NCBI GenBank assembly: GCA_030740295.1
Contig: JASLXP010001242.1
Location: 1 to 36,753 of the forward strand
DNA: 36,753 nucleotides
DNA from: Planctomycetota bacterium
GTDB lineage: Bacteria; Planctomycetota; PUPC01; JACPCR01
Direction of reading: 5' to 3'
This document shows, piece after piece, positions 8,692 to 15,914 of the stretch. Made by a program: the position numbers and the translations under genes. Each line of letters begins with the position of its first letter. Position 1 is the first letter of the stretch. The notes beneath the pieces are model-generated. The model was given only the letters and a program-made list of their open reading frames with translations. It was not told the origin of the DNA and did not search any database.

Positions 8692-9594
8692 ATGCTTGTA
8701 GATGAGAAGCAACATCATTGGATTGGAATCAGCCTGGCCATATTCATTGTGGCTCTCGTAGTCTACGTGCCGTATCACGCAGGCAGCGGGCCGGAGGGGC
8801 CGACGGGCAAGACGCTTCATGGCCTGGCATTCGGCATCGCCGGATTCGCTCTGATGATGGTCTGCGGCCTGCTGGGAGCACGAAAGGCCATCCGGACCTG
8901 GCGTATCGGAAAAGCACAGTCCTGGCTGCGGGCCCACATCTGGCTCGGTCTGATCAGTTTCCCGCTCATCCTGTTTCACTCCGGGCTTTCTTTTGGAGAT
9001 GGCCTGCTCTCCCAGGTTCTGATGTGGTTGTTCGTAGCGGCAATCATCAGTGGAGTCATCGGCGTCTTCATTCAGAGTGTCGTCCCAAGGATGCTGCTGG
9101 AACGAGTTCAGCGCGAGACCATCTATGAGCAGATTCCGCACGTCATCGACCAACTCCGCCGTGAAGGCGACGACCTGGTAGAAGCAGTCTGCGGCACATT
9201 CGAACGAGAGGATACAACAGTTCCGGCCGGGGATGGTTGGAGAGCGAAGGAAGAAGGGCCCGAGCCCGTTCAGGCACCCATCGCAGGCTCAGAACGTCTC
9301 AAAGAGTTTTACGTCGATGAAATTCGGCCGCTGCTCTATCCTGAAGTGGCCGGCGAAGCTGCCGCCTTCAATACGCACAGCGGCGCGCGCTTCGGGCGCA
9401 TGCGCACGCTCCTGGCAATCGAATTACATGAAACACTGGGAGATTTGGAGCACTTGTTTGGCGAACGTCGTGAACTGGACCTGCAGATGAGAATGCACTT
9501 GTGGCTGCACGGCTGGTTGTTCATCCACGTCCCTGTCGCATATTCGCTGCTCGCACTCAGCATCGTTCACGCGATCGTTTCTCTCTATTACTAA
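8692..9594 (+). CDS. Membrane b-type cytochrome-like protein
   Basis: Protein of 300 aa with about five hydrophobic segments (about residues 10-28, 43-62, 82-98, 108-128 and 270-298) and a soluble insert of about 135 residues between the fourth and fifth. Two helices each carry histidines 14 apart, H82/H96 and H279/H293, with H43 and H273 as further candidates. Paired histidines about 13-14 apart in one helix are typical of helices that bind two stacked b hemes in ferric-reductase and b561-like proteins. This suggests a transmembrane electron conduit between the cytoplasmic Fe-S protein and the periplasmic multiheme cytochrome encoded next. GGAG at 8681-8684 precedes the ATG by seven bases, and the start is 1 bp after the previous stop, so translation is probably coupled. 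I do not know a named family for it. Confidence 0.8.
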   Translation: MLVDEKQHHWIGISLAIFIVALVVYVPYHAGSGPEGPTGKTLHGLAFGIAGFALMMVCGLLGARKAIRTWRIGKAQSWLRAHIWLGLISFPLILFHSGLSFGDGLLSQVLMWLFVAAIISGVIGVFIQSVVPRMLLERVQRETIYEQIPHVIDQLRREGDDLVEAVCGTFEREDTTVPAGDGWRAKEEGPEPVQAPIAGSERLKEFYVDEIRPLLYPEVAGEAAAFNTHSGARFGRMRTLLAIELHETLGDLEHLFGERRELDLQMRMHLWLHGWLFIHVPVAYSLLALSIVHAIVSLYY

Positions 9595-9626
9595 TGGAAT
9601 ATTACTTTCCCTTTTGGAGTGAATGA

Positions 9627-11300
9627 ATGGCCATCGTTCGGACGACAAAGGCTCTCGCCAAACGAATCGACTTGACCTACTTCAAACGGGTCCATCCCCT
9701 CCGCCGTGCCCGTTGGATGGCCTCACTGGTCGTCACCATACTTGCCCTGACCTGGCTCGGGTATAAATCTCTCGAGTCCAGAGAGGTCTACATGAATGGG
9801 GATGTCTCGACGCCGCACAAACTGTTCGGTGTCAACTGCAACCGCTGTCATACGGATTGGGGCGCGCTGAACGCCGTCCTCGAAGGCAAGCCATCCATTC
9901 CCGACCAAGTGTGCGAAGAATGCCATGAGGGCCCCGCCCACCACTGGAAGATAGCCCCGGCGGAAGACAATCCCGGCGTCAAGCTGAACGAACCCCACTG
10001 TATCGAATGCCATCACGAACATCACGGCGCGCAGGACCTCGCTAAACTGCCTGACGATACGTGCCTGGAATGTCACAGAAACCTGAATTCACAACGAACG
10101 GGTGGCTACCAGCTTACCAACGTCAGCGACGGAGGGGTCGCCATCCGGGCATTCAGTGAGCGAGGCGGGCATCCTGAGTTCGCCGCTGCCATGAAACCTG
10201 ACCAGACCCAGTTGAAGTTCAACCATAAGCGCCACCTGAAAATGGAGGACATAGGTTCCTGTGAACAATGCCATACTCCGGACTCGAGCCGTACGTATAT
10301 GCGCCCGATCGTTTACGAGAAACATTGTGTCTCCTGCCACCCTGTCGGCATTACCGGTCTGTATGAATCCATCACCGAAGAAATGAAGCCAAAAGATCTT
10401 CCGGTGGAAATCCGCCTGCCCCATGGCCGTCAGCCGAAGGCCATTCACGACGCCGTCCAACAGAATCTCGCCGCGCTCATGATGAACGAGCCCGGCATCA
10501 ATTCCGAGGTCTACTCCAAGGAAAAGAAGGGTCGCGGCCGGCGGGCCAAAATCACGATCGCCTGGAAGGAAATGGCGCTGACCGAGTTCTTCGAGAGCCA
10601 GGACAGATTCCTTCAGGAACAGGTCGTGGCCAACCTGAAGAAGGTCGTCGATGACGACACTAACGGATGTAAGCTCTGCCACTTTGTGAATGACAAAGAC
10701 GAGGACATCCTCAGTTGGACGATCGCCAAAACCGGCATCCCCCAGAATGGCGAATCCCGGCGATGGCACGGCCACAGCAAATTTGCCCACAACCCGCACC
10801 GAATGCTCCAGTGCACGGAATGCCATTTCGCGACCGTTGATGGAAAGGAAGTGAAAGTGGCCGAGAGTACGTCAACGGAGCATCTCCTGATCGCTGGCGT
10901 CGAGACTTGTCAGCGATGCCATCACCCCGGCAGCAACGGCGCCAGATCGGATTGCGTCGAGTGCCATCACTTCCATTCAAAAGCGGATGACCGTTCATTG
11001 AACGGCAACAACACCATCGAGCGTATTTTTGATGACTATTTGAAAGGCGTGAAAGCCGATCAAACCACCACGGCCATGCCCGAAGAGCTCGGCTCAGACC
11101 GTATCACGACACCCGTCCCAGGCGGCGGTACAGTGAGCGTCGAGGAAGAGGAGGCCGAGGACAAGAAGGAAGAGCCAGAGCAGAAGGAGGAAGAAAAAGC
11201 CGAGGAGAAGAAGGAAGAGCCCAAGAACGAAGAGCCGACCGAAGTCAAGAAGGCAGAGGAGGCAGAAGAACCGAAGGAAGCGGAAACGAAGGAAGAGTGA
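9627..11300 (+). CDS. Membrane-anchored decaheme c-type cytochrome
   Basis: Protein of 557 aa with ten CXXCH heme c motifs, starting at residues 71, 96, 125, 146, 212, 234, 348, 396, 428 and 443. One hydrophobic segment at about 31-48 follows a basic N-terminus (HPLRRARW), so the protein is probably anchored in the inner membrane with the heme domain in the periplasm. Several motifs are followed by another His (CHHEHHG, CHHPG, CHHFH), offering distal ligands. A Lys/Glu-rich tail of about 50 residues closes the protein. It is the last gene of the operon, with TTGGAG upstream at the correct spacing. The family resembles NapC/NrfH-like and cytochrome c3/c7-type multihemes; the final acceptor is unknown. 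Confidence 0.93.
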   Translation: MAIVRTTKALAKRIDLTYFKRVHPLRRARWMASLVVTILALTWLGYKSLESREVYMNGDVSTPHKLFGVNCNRCHTDWGALNAVLEGKPSIPDQVCEECHEGPAHHWKIAPAEDNPGVKLNEPHCIECHHEHHGAQDLAKLPDDTCLECHRNLNSQRTGGYQLTNVSDGGVAIRAFSERGGHPEFAAAMKPDQTQLKFNHKRHLKMEDIGSCEQCHTPDSSRTYMRPIVYEKHCVSCHPVGITGLYESITEEMKPKDLPVEIRLPHGRQPKAIHDAVQQNLAALMMNEPGINSEVYSKEKKGRGRRAKITIAWKEMALTEFFESQDRFLQEQVVANLKKVVDDDTNGCKLCHFVNDKDEDILSWTIAKTGIPQNGESRRWHGHSKFAHNPHRMLQCTECHFATVDGKEVKVAESTSTEHLLIAGVETCQRCHHPGSNGARSDCVECHHFHSKADDRSLNGNNTIERIFDDYLKGVKADQTTTAMPEELGSDRITTPVPGGGTVSVEEEEAEDKKEEPEQKEEEKAEEKKEEPKNEEPTEVKKAEEAEEPKEAETKEE

Positions 11301-11310
11301 ACATCACTCT
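11294..11310 (+). terminator. Hairpin over the stop codon of the decaheme cytochrome gene
   Basis: AGAGTGA (11294-11300) and TCACTCT (11304-11310) form a perfect 7-bp stem with a 3-base loop, and the TGA stop lies within the left arm. Downstream is AAATTGATT rather than a clear T-run, so it may be a weak terminator or an mRNA-end stabiliser. Confidence 0.35.
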
Positions 11311-11321
11311 AAATTGATTCC

Positions 11322-11366
11322 CAATTCGCTTGCCCTCAATTCGCTTGCCTTCAATTCGCTTGCCCT
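11322..11366. repeat. 15-bp tandem repeat, three copies
   Basis: The unit CAATTCGCTTGCCCT occurs three times head to tail (one copy has CCTT instead of CCCT) and a broken fourth copy follows. It lies between two convergent genes. The period is a multiple of three and the frame is open, but nothing else supports translation. Confidence 0.85.
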
Positions 11367-11387
11367 GAATTGGTCTCCTCTTCTTCT

Positions 11388-11486
11388 TCCTCGTCTGTCC
11401 GAATCCTCGGGAATCCTGCCTTTTCCTCGTCTGTCCGAATCCCTGGGAATCCTGCCTTTTCCTTGTCTGTCCGAATCCCTGGGAAT
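11388..11486. repeat. 36-bp tandem repeat, 2.75 copies
   Basis: Units begin at 11388, 11424 and 11460 with TCCTCGTCTGTCCGAATCC or a one-base variant; the third copy is cut after 27 bases. Copies differ at one to three positions. It shares the convergent intergenic space (11301-11504) with the 15-bp repeat just before it. No gene is supported here. Confidence 0.85.
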
Positions 11487-11504
11487 GATTTATGCCTCAG
11501 CGCT

Positions 11505-12326
11505 TCATCCCCTGCAGCCCAGGGCCTGCATGATCTCATCGGTCTTTTCATAAGCTTCCGTCACCCACTCGACAATCTTCTCCGGCTCTGGCGAGTACTC
11601 CAATTCGATGCTGACCGTCCTGTCGAAGCCGGTATCGCGGATGGCCCCAAGATAGTCCTGAATCGGCGTCACCCCTCTGCCCGGCGGCAGATCACCATGG
11701 ACCTTTCCATCACAATCCGAAAGGTGGACGTGCGCTATGCGGCCCTTTAGCCGGGCGACCTCTGAGAGAGGCGTATCCATGAGGTCGAGGTGTGAAATGT
11801 CACAGTTGGCCAGCACGTTCGGCAGGTTTACGTCATCCAGGAATTGCAGCATCGTGTCTACCGTGTTGACCAGGGACAGCTTGAACGGTTCCAGTTCTAT
11901 CGCTATTTCGAGACCGAGATTCTGCGCGTACTCGCCCAGGACACGGGTGTTCTCGACACCCATCTTCCACTGCTCTTCCGGCGGGATGACTTCCTGCTGC
12001 CAGATATATTCGCCAATGACAAGCAGCAGGTTGTCCGCCTCCAATTCGTAACAGAGGTCGAGAAACGCTTTACAGCGATCCAGATGAAAACGCTGAACGC
12101 TCGGATTGAAATCGATCAGCCCGACCGCAACGCAGCAGACGCTTTTGATGGGCAGGTCGCAGTCGTCCGAGGTTGCTTTGATGAGACCGCGTTCTTTGAT
12201 GTCGATGTCCAGCGGGTCAGTGAAGATGTCGATAGTATCGAAACCGATTTCCTTGATTTTTCGGATTCCGAATTCAGTGCCTTTTCCGGCCTGTGCGAAT
12301 GCTGAGTTGATGAGTCCGAGTTTCAT
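11505..12326 (-). CDS. Sugar phosphate isomerase/epimerase (TIM barrel)
   Basis: Protein of 273 aa in the xylose-isomerase-like TIM-barrel family. Strand-end motifs include IGFDTIDIFTDP, LEIAIELEPF, VLANCDISHLDLM, GRIAHVHLSDCDG and VSIELEYSPEP, giving candidate metal-binding Glu, Asp and His residues. It probably acts on a keto-sugar or inositol derivative in the cytoplasm; the exact substrate is not visible. It lies 22 bp downstream of a Gfo/Idh/MocA dehydrogenase on the same strand, and such pairs commonly form catabolic operons for sugars or inositols. The start is supported by GGAG seven bases before the ATG. It is distinct from the two more similar isomerases at 289-1077 and 14896-15660. 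Confidence 0.9.
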   Translation of the reverse strand: MKLGLINSAFAQAGKGTEFGIRKIKEIGFDTIDIFTDPLDIDIKERGLIKATSDDCDLPIKSVCCVAVGLIDFNPSVQRFHLDRCKAFLDLCYELEADNLLLVIGEYIWQQEVIPPEEQWKMGVENTRVLGEYAQNLGLEIAIELEPFKLSLVNTVDTMLQFLDDVNLPNVLANCDISHLDLMDTPLSEVARLKGRIAHVHLSDCDGKVHGDLPPGRGVTPIQDYLGAIRDTGFDRTVSIELEYSPEPEKIVEWVTEAYEKTDEIMQALGCRG

Positions 12327-12348
12327 GGTGTTTCTCCTTCAAGCGTGG

Positions 12349-13455
12349 TTATGAATTCAAAATCTCTTCCAGCTCGACAGCCCTGTGCTCTGCAACGGAT
12401 TGATAGGCAGCTTCTACCAGGGCCATCGTCCTCAGATTATCCTCACCACCAATCTCAGGTTCCGTGCCGTTCTCCAGAGCGCAGAGCAATTGCGCCATCG
12501 GACCAGCGAACGCGTCCGGAAACCAGACCTCGTCCCAGCGCGGCTGCATCCAGCCCGGTTGCCCTTTGGTGGTGAAATCCATGGTGCTGGGCGATGGGTC
12601 GGGATACTCCGGCCAACCGATGGTGCCGCGGGCCATGCCGTCCGTGCCTTCCACACGCCAGCGGATGTAGATGTCTCCCTCGGCGCCCTCGCGAGCCGGG
12701 CCGGTCCAGACGTCATCACAGGAAGCCGCACGCAGCCCGGACTCGTATTCGAGGATGTAAAGGCAGATGCCGTCCTCGTGAGCAAACTTTTCATTCGTTC
12801 GAGGGTCCGGCCGAACACTGGCAAAGATGCGGACCGGATCGCCGAAAAGAAATCGAAAGGAATCCATGTGATGGATACTCATGATCCGCAGCGTGACCCA
12901 TCCCAGCCTCTCCTGCCAGGGCATCCAGTGAGGGATGGCGCGCATATCTATGGTGGCCAGGACCGGCTCGCCGAGATAGCCCCTGTCAAGGATGTCCTTG
13001 CACGCTCGGATCGACTGATCGTACCGCATGTTCTGATTCACACCAAGCGTGATTCCCGATTCTCTGCACAGCCGGACGATTTCCTTTGCCTCGGCGTAAT
13101 CTTTGCCAAGAGGCTTTTGAGCCAGGATGCCCTTGATGTGTTCGCGCCTGACCGTTTCTCTTACCATCTCGATCTGATTATCCGGCGGCACTGCGATATC
13201 CACCACTTCGATGTTGGTGTCATCAAGCAGTTCCTGCCAGGTGTCATAAATCGCGGGTATCGAGTGCCGCTCAGCAACAGCCTTCGCATTGGCCGGTGTG
13301 CGTGAAGCAATCGCGATCGGATTGAACCCAACGTCACGGTATGCCACCAGGTGGCAATCGGCCATGATGAAACCAGAACCGATACACCCGATCGGCGTAT
13401 CCATGCGGCTGGGTAGAGTGGGTCTGTAATTCAGGTCGAGATTGATTTCCGACAT
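12349..13455 (-). CDS. Gfo/Idh/MocA family oxidoreductase
   Basis: Protein of 368 aa, the standard length for NAD(P)-dependent sugar or inositol dehydrogenases of this family. The Rossmann fold begins at about residue 21 with [10 protein letters not shown], and the conserved Lys motif appears as [12 protein letters not shown] (usually EKP), followed by VNQNMRYD and the substrate-side motif [11 protein letters not shown]. The N-terminus ([12 protein letters not shown]) resembles that of related family members, which supports the first ATG rather than the inner Met at residue 18. No strong Shine-Dalgarno is seen. It is upstream of the isomerase at 11505-12326 with a 22-bp gap, so the two probably act in one pathway. 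The Q for E change in the EKP motif is notable but occurs in the family. Confidence 0.92.
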   Translation of the reverse strand: MSEINLDLNYRPTLPSRMDTPIGCIGSGFIMADCHLVAYRDVGFNPIAIASRTPANAKAVAERHSIPAIYDTWQELLDDTNIEVVDIAVPPDNQIEMVRETVRREHIKGILAQKPLGKDYAEAKEIVRLCRESGITLGVNQNMRYDQSIRACKDILDRGYLGEPVLATIDMRAIPHWMPWQERLGWVTLRIMSIHHMDSFRFLFGDPVRIFASVRPDPRTNEKFAHEDGICLYILEYESGLRAASCDDVWTGPAREGAEGDIYIRWRVEGTDGMARGTIGWPEYPDPSPSTMDFTTKGQPGWMQPRWDEVWFPDAFAGPMAQLLCALENGTEPEIGGEDNLRTMALVEAAYQSVAEHRAVELEEILNS

Positions 13456-13545
13456 GGATGCATTTCCCGGGGGTGATGGTGAGGAGGATTGGGGTGATGG
13501 AATGTTGGAGTTGGAGACTTTTCGTTCCAGCTACCCTCGGCCTGT

Positions 13546-14781
13546 TTACTCCCAATCTGAAATCAGATGAGCGTAAACCTTGGATGTCTGAACGAGGTCG
13601 CGAATGTTCACCCGCTCGTCAATAGCGTGGATGTTCTTGCCGGCCGCGCCGTAGCCAACTCCGGGCATACCGCCTTCATTCACGAAAAAGTGCAAATCTG
13701 TAAAGCCCTGGGTCACGCTGTATTTTGGCCTGCCTCCTTTGGCCTTTTGCACCGCCCTGGCCATATTCACTGCGATCTTGCTCTCGGTACTGGTAAGACA
13801 CGGATCCAGCGCAAGTCGTTGGCTGACCTTTGTGCGCAGGCTTGGGATTTCCTTTTTCGAATCCCGGATTCGACGGACGATTTCATCCCGTGCATTCTTG
13901 ATCTTCTCGGACGGGATGACGCGGCGGTCGATAGTGAATGAGGCGCTCGCGGGCACGGTGTTTACCTTTGCGCCTTCACCCACGTGAAACGATCCGCCGA
14001 TGTTCATGGTGGGATGAAGATCCTTCCCCTCAGGTGTGGTGTAAGTGCGCTTCGGGAACTGCTCTTTGATTTTGCGAAGCTCCATGGTCAGCGCCGACAT
14101 ATTTTCAAATGCATTAATGCCCTTCTGCGGCGAGGAAGCGTGCGCCGATCTGCCGGCCACTTCAACATCCAGCCACAGGATCCCGTTGTGACCACATCCT
14201 ACCTTTTTCCCGCAGGCACCCTCCAGTACGACCACGTAATCGGCTTTTGCCAGCCCCTTGGCAGCGACGTACCCGGCGCCCAGCACACCACCGATCTCCT
14301 CATCGCACGTGAAGGAGACCTCCACATTCACGCGAGGAGTGGTGCCTGATTTCTGGATCGCCTGCAGGGCAAAACAGAGCGCAGCATTCGGTCCCTTCAT
14401 ATCGGACGAGCCCCGGCCATACAGCCAGCCGTTATCAATTTTCGGCTCGAAAGGCCCGTACTTCCATTTCCCGTTCACCGGCACGACATCGTAATGACCG
14501 TTGAAGTGAATCGTCTCCTTCGCACCCACATCCCATCTTGCAATCAGGTTGTAGCGCGGGCATCCATCCGCACCCGGAACGTGTTCGCGCACGAGTGCCT
14601 GGGGCACTTTGACCACCCTGGTGGTCATTCCAAGCGACTTGAGCTTGTCCTCAAAAATGGAAACGCATTCCAGGTAATTTTCGCCCGGCGGATTGACGGT
14701 CGGTACGCGTACAACCTGCTGTAGAAACCGGCACAACTGACGCTCCTGTTTATCGATTCTGGCTTCCATTTTTGAAGACAT
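13546..14781 (-). CDS. M20 family metallopeptidase / ArgE-DapE-type deacylase
   Basis: Protein of 411 aa from the chosen ATG. It has the two-zinc catalytic pattern of the M20 family: GHYDVVP (H96, D98), the bridging Asp in GRGSSDMKG (D127), the catalytic and metal Glu pair in CDEEIGG (E161, E162), and a C-terminal His in AAGKNIHAIDER. The small dimerisation domain lies in the middle (DVEVAGRSAHAS onward). It should hydrolyse an amide bond of an N-acylated amino acid or dipeptide in the cytoplasm; the substrate cannot be assigned between ArgE, DapE and carboxypeptidase types. The ATG at 14781 is preferred over an in-frame ATG at 14838 because AGAGGA stands just before it. It is divergent from the sugar isomerase at 14896. 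Confidence 0.92.
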   Translation of the reverse strand: MSSKMEARIDKQERQLCRFLQQVVRVPTVNPPGENYLECVSIFEDKLKSLGMTTRVVKVPQALVREHVPGADGCPRYNLIARWDVGAKETIHFNGHYDVVPVNGKWKYGPFEPKIDNGWLYGRGSSDMKGPNAALCFALQAIQKSGTTPRVNVEVSFTCDEEIGGVLGAGYVAAKGLAKADYVVVLEGACGKKVGCGHNGILWLDVEVAGRSAHASSPQKGINAFENMSALTMELRKIKEQFPKRTYTTPEGKDLHPTMNIGGSFHVGEGAKVNTVPASASFTIDRRVIPSEKIKNARDEIVRRIRDSKKEIPSLRTKVSQRLALDPCLTSTESKIAVNMARAVQKAKGGRPKYSVTQGFTDLHFFVNEGGMPGVGYGAAGKNIHAIDERVNIRDLVQTSKVYAHLISDWE

Positions 14782-14895
14782 GAACTGTTCCTCTGTTTTG
14801 ATATTTTGCAGGGCCGTCGGTACAGTCCCTGCCCGCAAGATGGCGGAGTGTATTCGTTATCGCAGGATTTTTGCAGACAGAACAGGAGCTTTTTC

Positions 14896-15660
14896 ATGTC
14901 CAGACTTCCAGTCGCGCTTCAGTTGTATACGGTTCGTGATGTCGCAACCGAAGATTTTGTGGGCACACTCGGGCAGGTGGCCGATATGGGCTACGAAGGC
15001 GTCGAGTTTGCCGGCACTTACGGCATGGCGGCCGGCGAGCTGAAGAAGTTAATCGACGACCTCGGACTTCGCGCCGCTGGCGCACACGTTGGAAAGCCGG
15101 AACTGACCGACGATCTCCAGGCGACCGCTGACTACTACGGCGAGCTTGGCGCCAAGTACCTGGTCACCTCCGGTCTTACGGAGAAGGAGTTCCAGGAGAC
15201 TGCGGAAGGCTGGAAGGAAGGCGCAAAGATCTACGAAGAGATCGGAGCTAACTGCAAAGAGCTCGGATTTGCGTTCGCCTATCACAACCACAGCTTCGAA
15301 TTCGTTCAGTTCGATGGGAAATACGGACTCGACATCTTATACGATTCAGGCGACCCGGATTTGGTCAAAGGCGAGATAGACGTCTACTGGGTTCAGCACG
15401 GCAACGAATGTCCGGTCGAATTCCTCAAGCGCCACGGCGACCGCTCGCCGCTGATCCACATCAAGGACATGGTCGCAGACGACAGCCGCACCTTCACCGA
15501 GGTAGGCACCGGCATCATCGATTTCGCACCGGTGTTCGAGGTCTGCGAAGCCACCGGCGCGGAGTGGTACATCATCGAACAGGACACATGCGAAGGACCA
15601 TCCATCGAGAGTGCGCGGACGAGCCTGGAGAGCATGAAGAAGTGGGGGAAGCTTGGGTAG
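14896..15660 (+). CDS. Sugar phosphate isomerase/epimerase (TIM barrel)
   Basis: Protein of 254 aa, xylose-isomerase-like TIM barrel. It opens with VALQLYTVRD and has AYHNHSFEF, GEIDVYWVQHG, LIHIKDM and WYIIEQDTCEG at strand ends, giving the usual metal ligands. The same motifs in the same order occur in the gene at 289-1077, so the two are probably paralogs. The ATG at 14896 is chosen because AGGAG at 14884-14888 precedes it by seven bases; a longer in-frame start at 14806 would add 30 residues with no family match. It is transcribed away from the M20 peptidase; the 114-bp space between must hold both promoters. Role: probably carbohydrate catabolism, substrate unknown. Confidence 0.92.
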   Translation: MSRLPVALQLYTVRDVATEDFVGTLGQVADMGYEGVEFAGTYGMAAGELKKLIDDLGLRAAGAHVGKPELTDDLQATADYYGELGAKYLVTSGLTEKEFQETAEGWKEGAKIYEEIGANCKELGFAFAYHNHSFEFVQFDGKYGLDILYDSGDPDLVKGEIDVYWVQHGNECPVEFLKRHGDRSPLIHIKDMVADDSRTFTEVGTGIIDFAPVFEVCEATGAEWYIIEQDTCEGPSIESARTSLESMKKWGKLG

Positions 15661-15663
15661 GAG

Positions 15664-15704
15664 GTGAATGGTGAATGGTGAATAGTGAATGGTGAATGGT
15701 TGAT
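15664..15704. repeat. Short direct repeat (GTGAATG-type)
   Basis: Five to six copies of a 7-8 bp unit related to GGTGAATG lie directly after the stop codon of the isomerase gene. Copies are slightly degenerate (AGTGAATG, GGTTGATG). It is a simple-sequence tract with no coding support. Confidence 0.75.
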
Positions 15705-15777
15705 GGCGGAGGCAGCCGACGCGTCTGTTCCCTGGGAACGTCTGCCTTTCGCAGGTGTGAGTCCGATCTCCGAAGAT

Positions 15778-15882
15778 GTCGATTTGTTGATGACTTGCAG
15801 TGAGCTTTGGCTCATCAACAAATCGACTTGATGTCGATTTGTTGATGCGTCATACTTTGGCTCAAGGCATCAACAAATCGAC
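15778..15882. repeat. Tandem pair of 50-nt hairpins with identical 15-bp stems
   Basis: GTCGATTTGTTGATG occurs at 15778-15792 and 15833-15847, and its exact reverse complement CATCAACAAATCGAC at 15813-15827 and 15868-15882. Each pair encloses a loop of exactly 20 bases. The loops differ but both contain CTTTGGCTCA in part or in full. The two hairpins are 55 bp apart start to start, and the second ends 32 bp before the ATG of the DUF234 ATPase. Possible roles are an operator, an mRNA leader structure or a pair of extragenic palindromic elements. There is no T-run after either, so a terminator is less likely. Confidence 0.9.
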
Positions 15883-15914
15883 AGGGGTTATGGCCGCAGA
15901 GATGGGAGACCAAG

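Noticed and set aside
11314..11553. Open frame made of repeated LALNS and LSESLGILPFP units
   Set aside because: It is produced by tandem repeats whose periods are multiples of three, runs into the convergent gene and has no ribosome binding site.
14782..14838. Longer N-terminus for the M20 peptidase
   Set aside because: AGAGGA stands right before the inner ATG at 14781 and the extra residues do not match the family.
15778..15882. Possible CRISPR array
   Set aside because: The repeated 15-mers are inverted in pairs with fixed 20-base loops; only two units and no cas genes.
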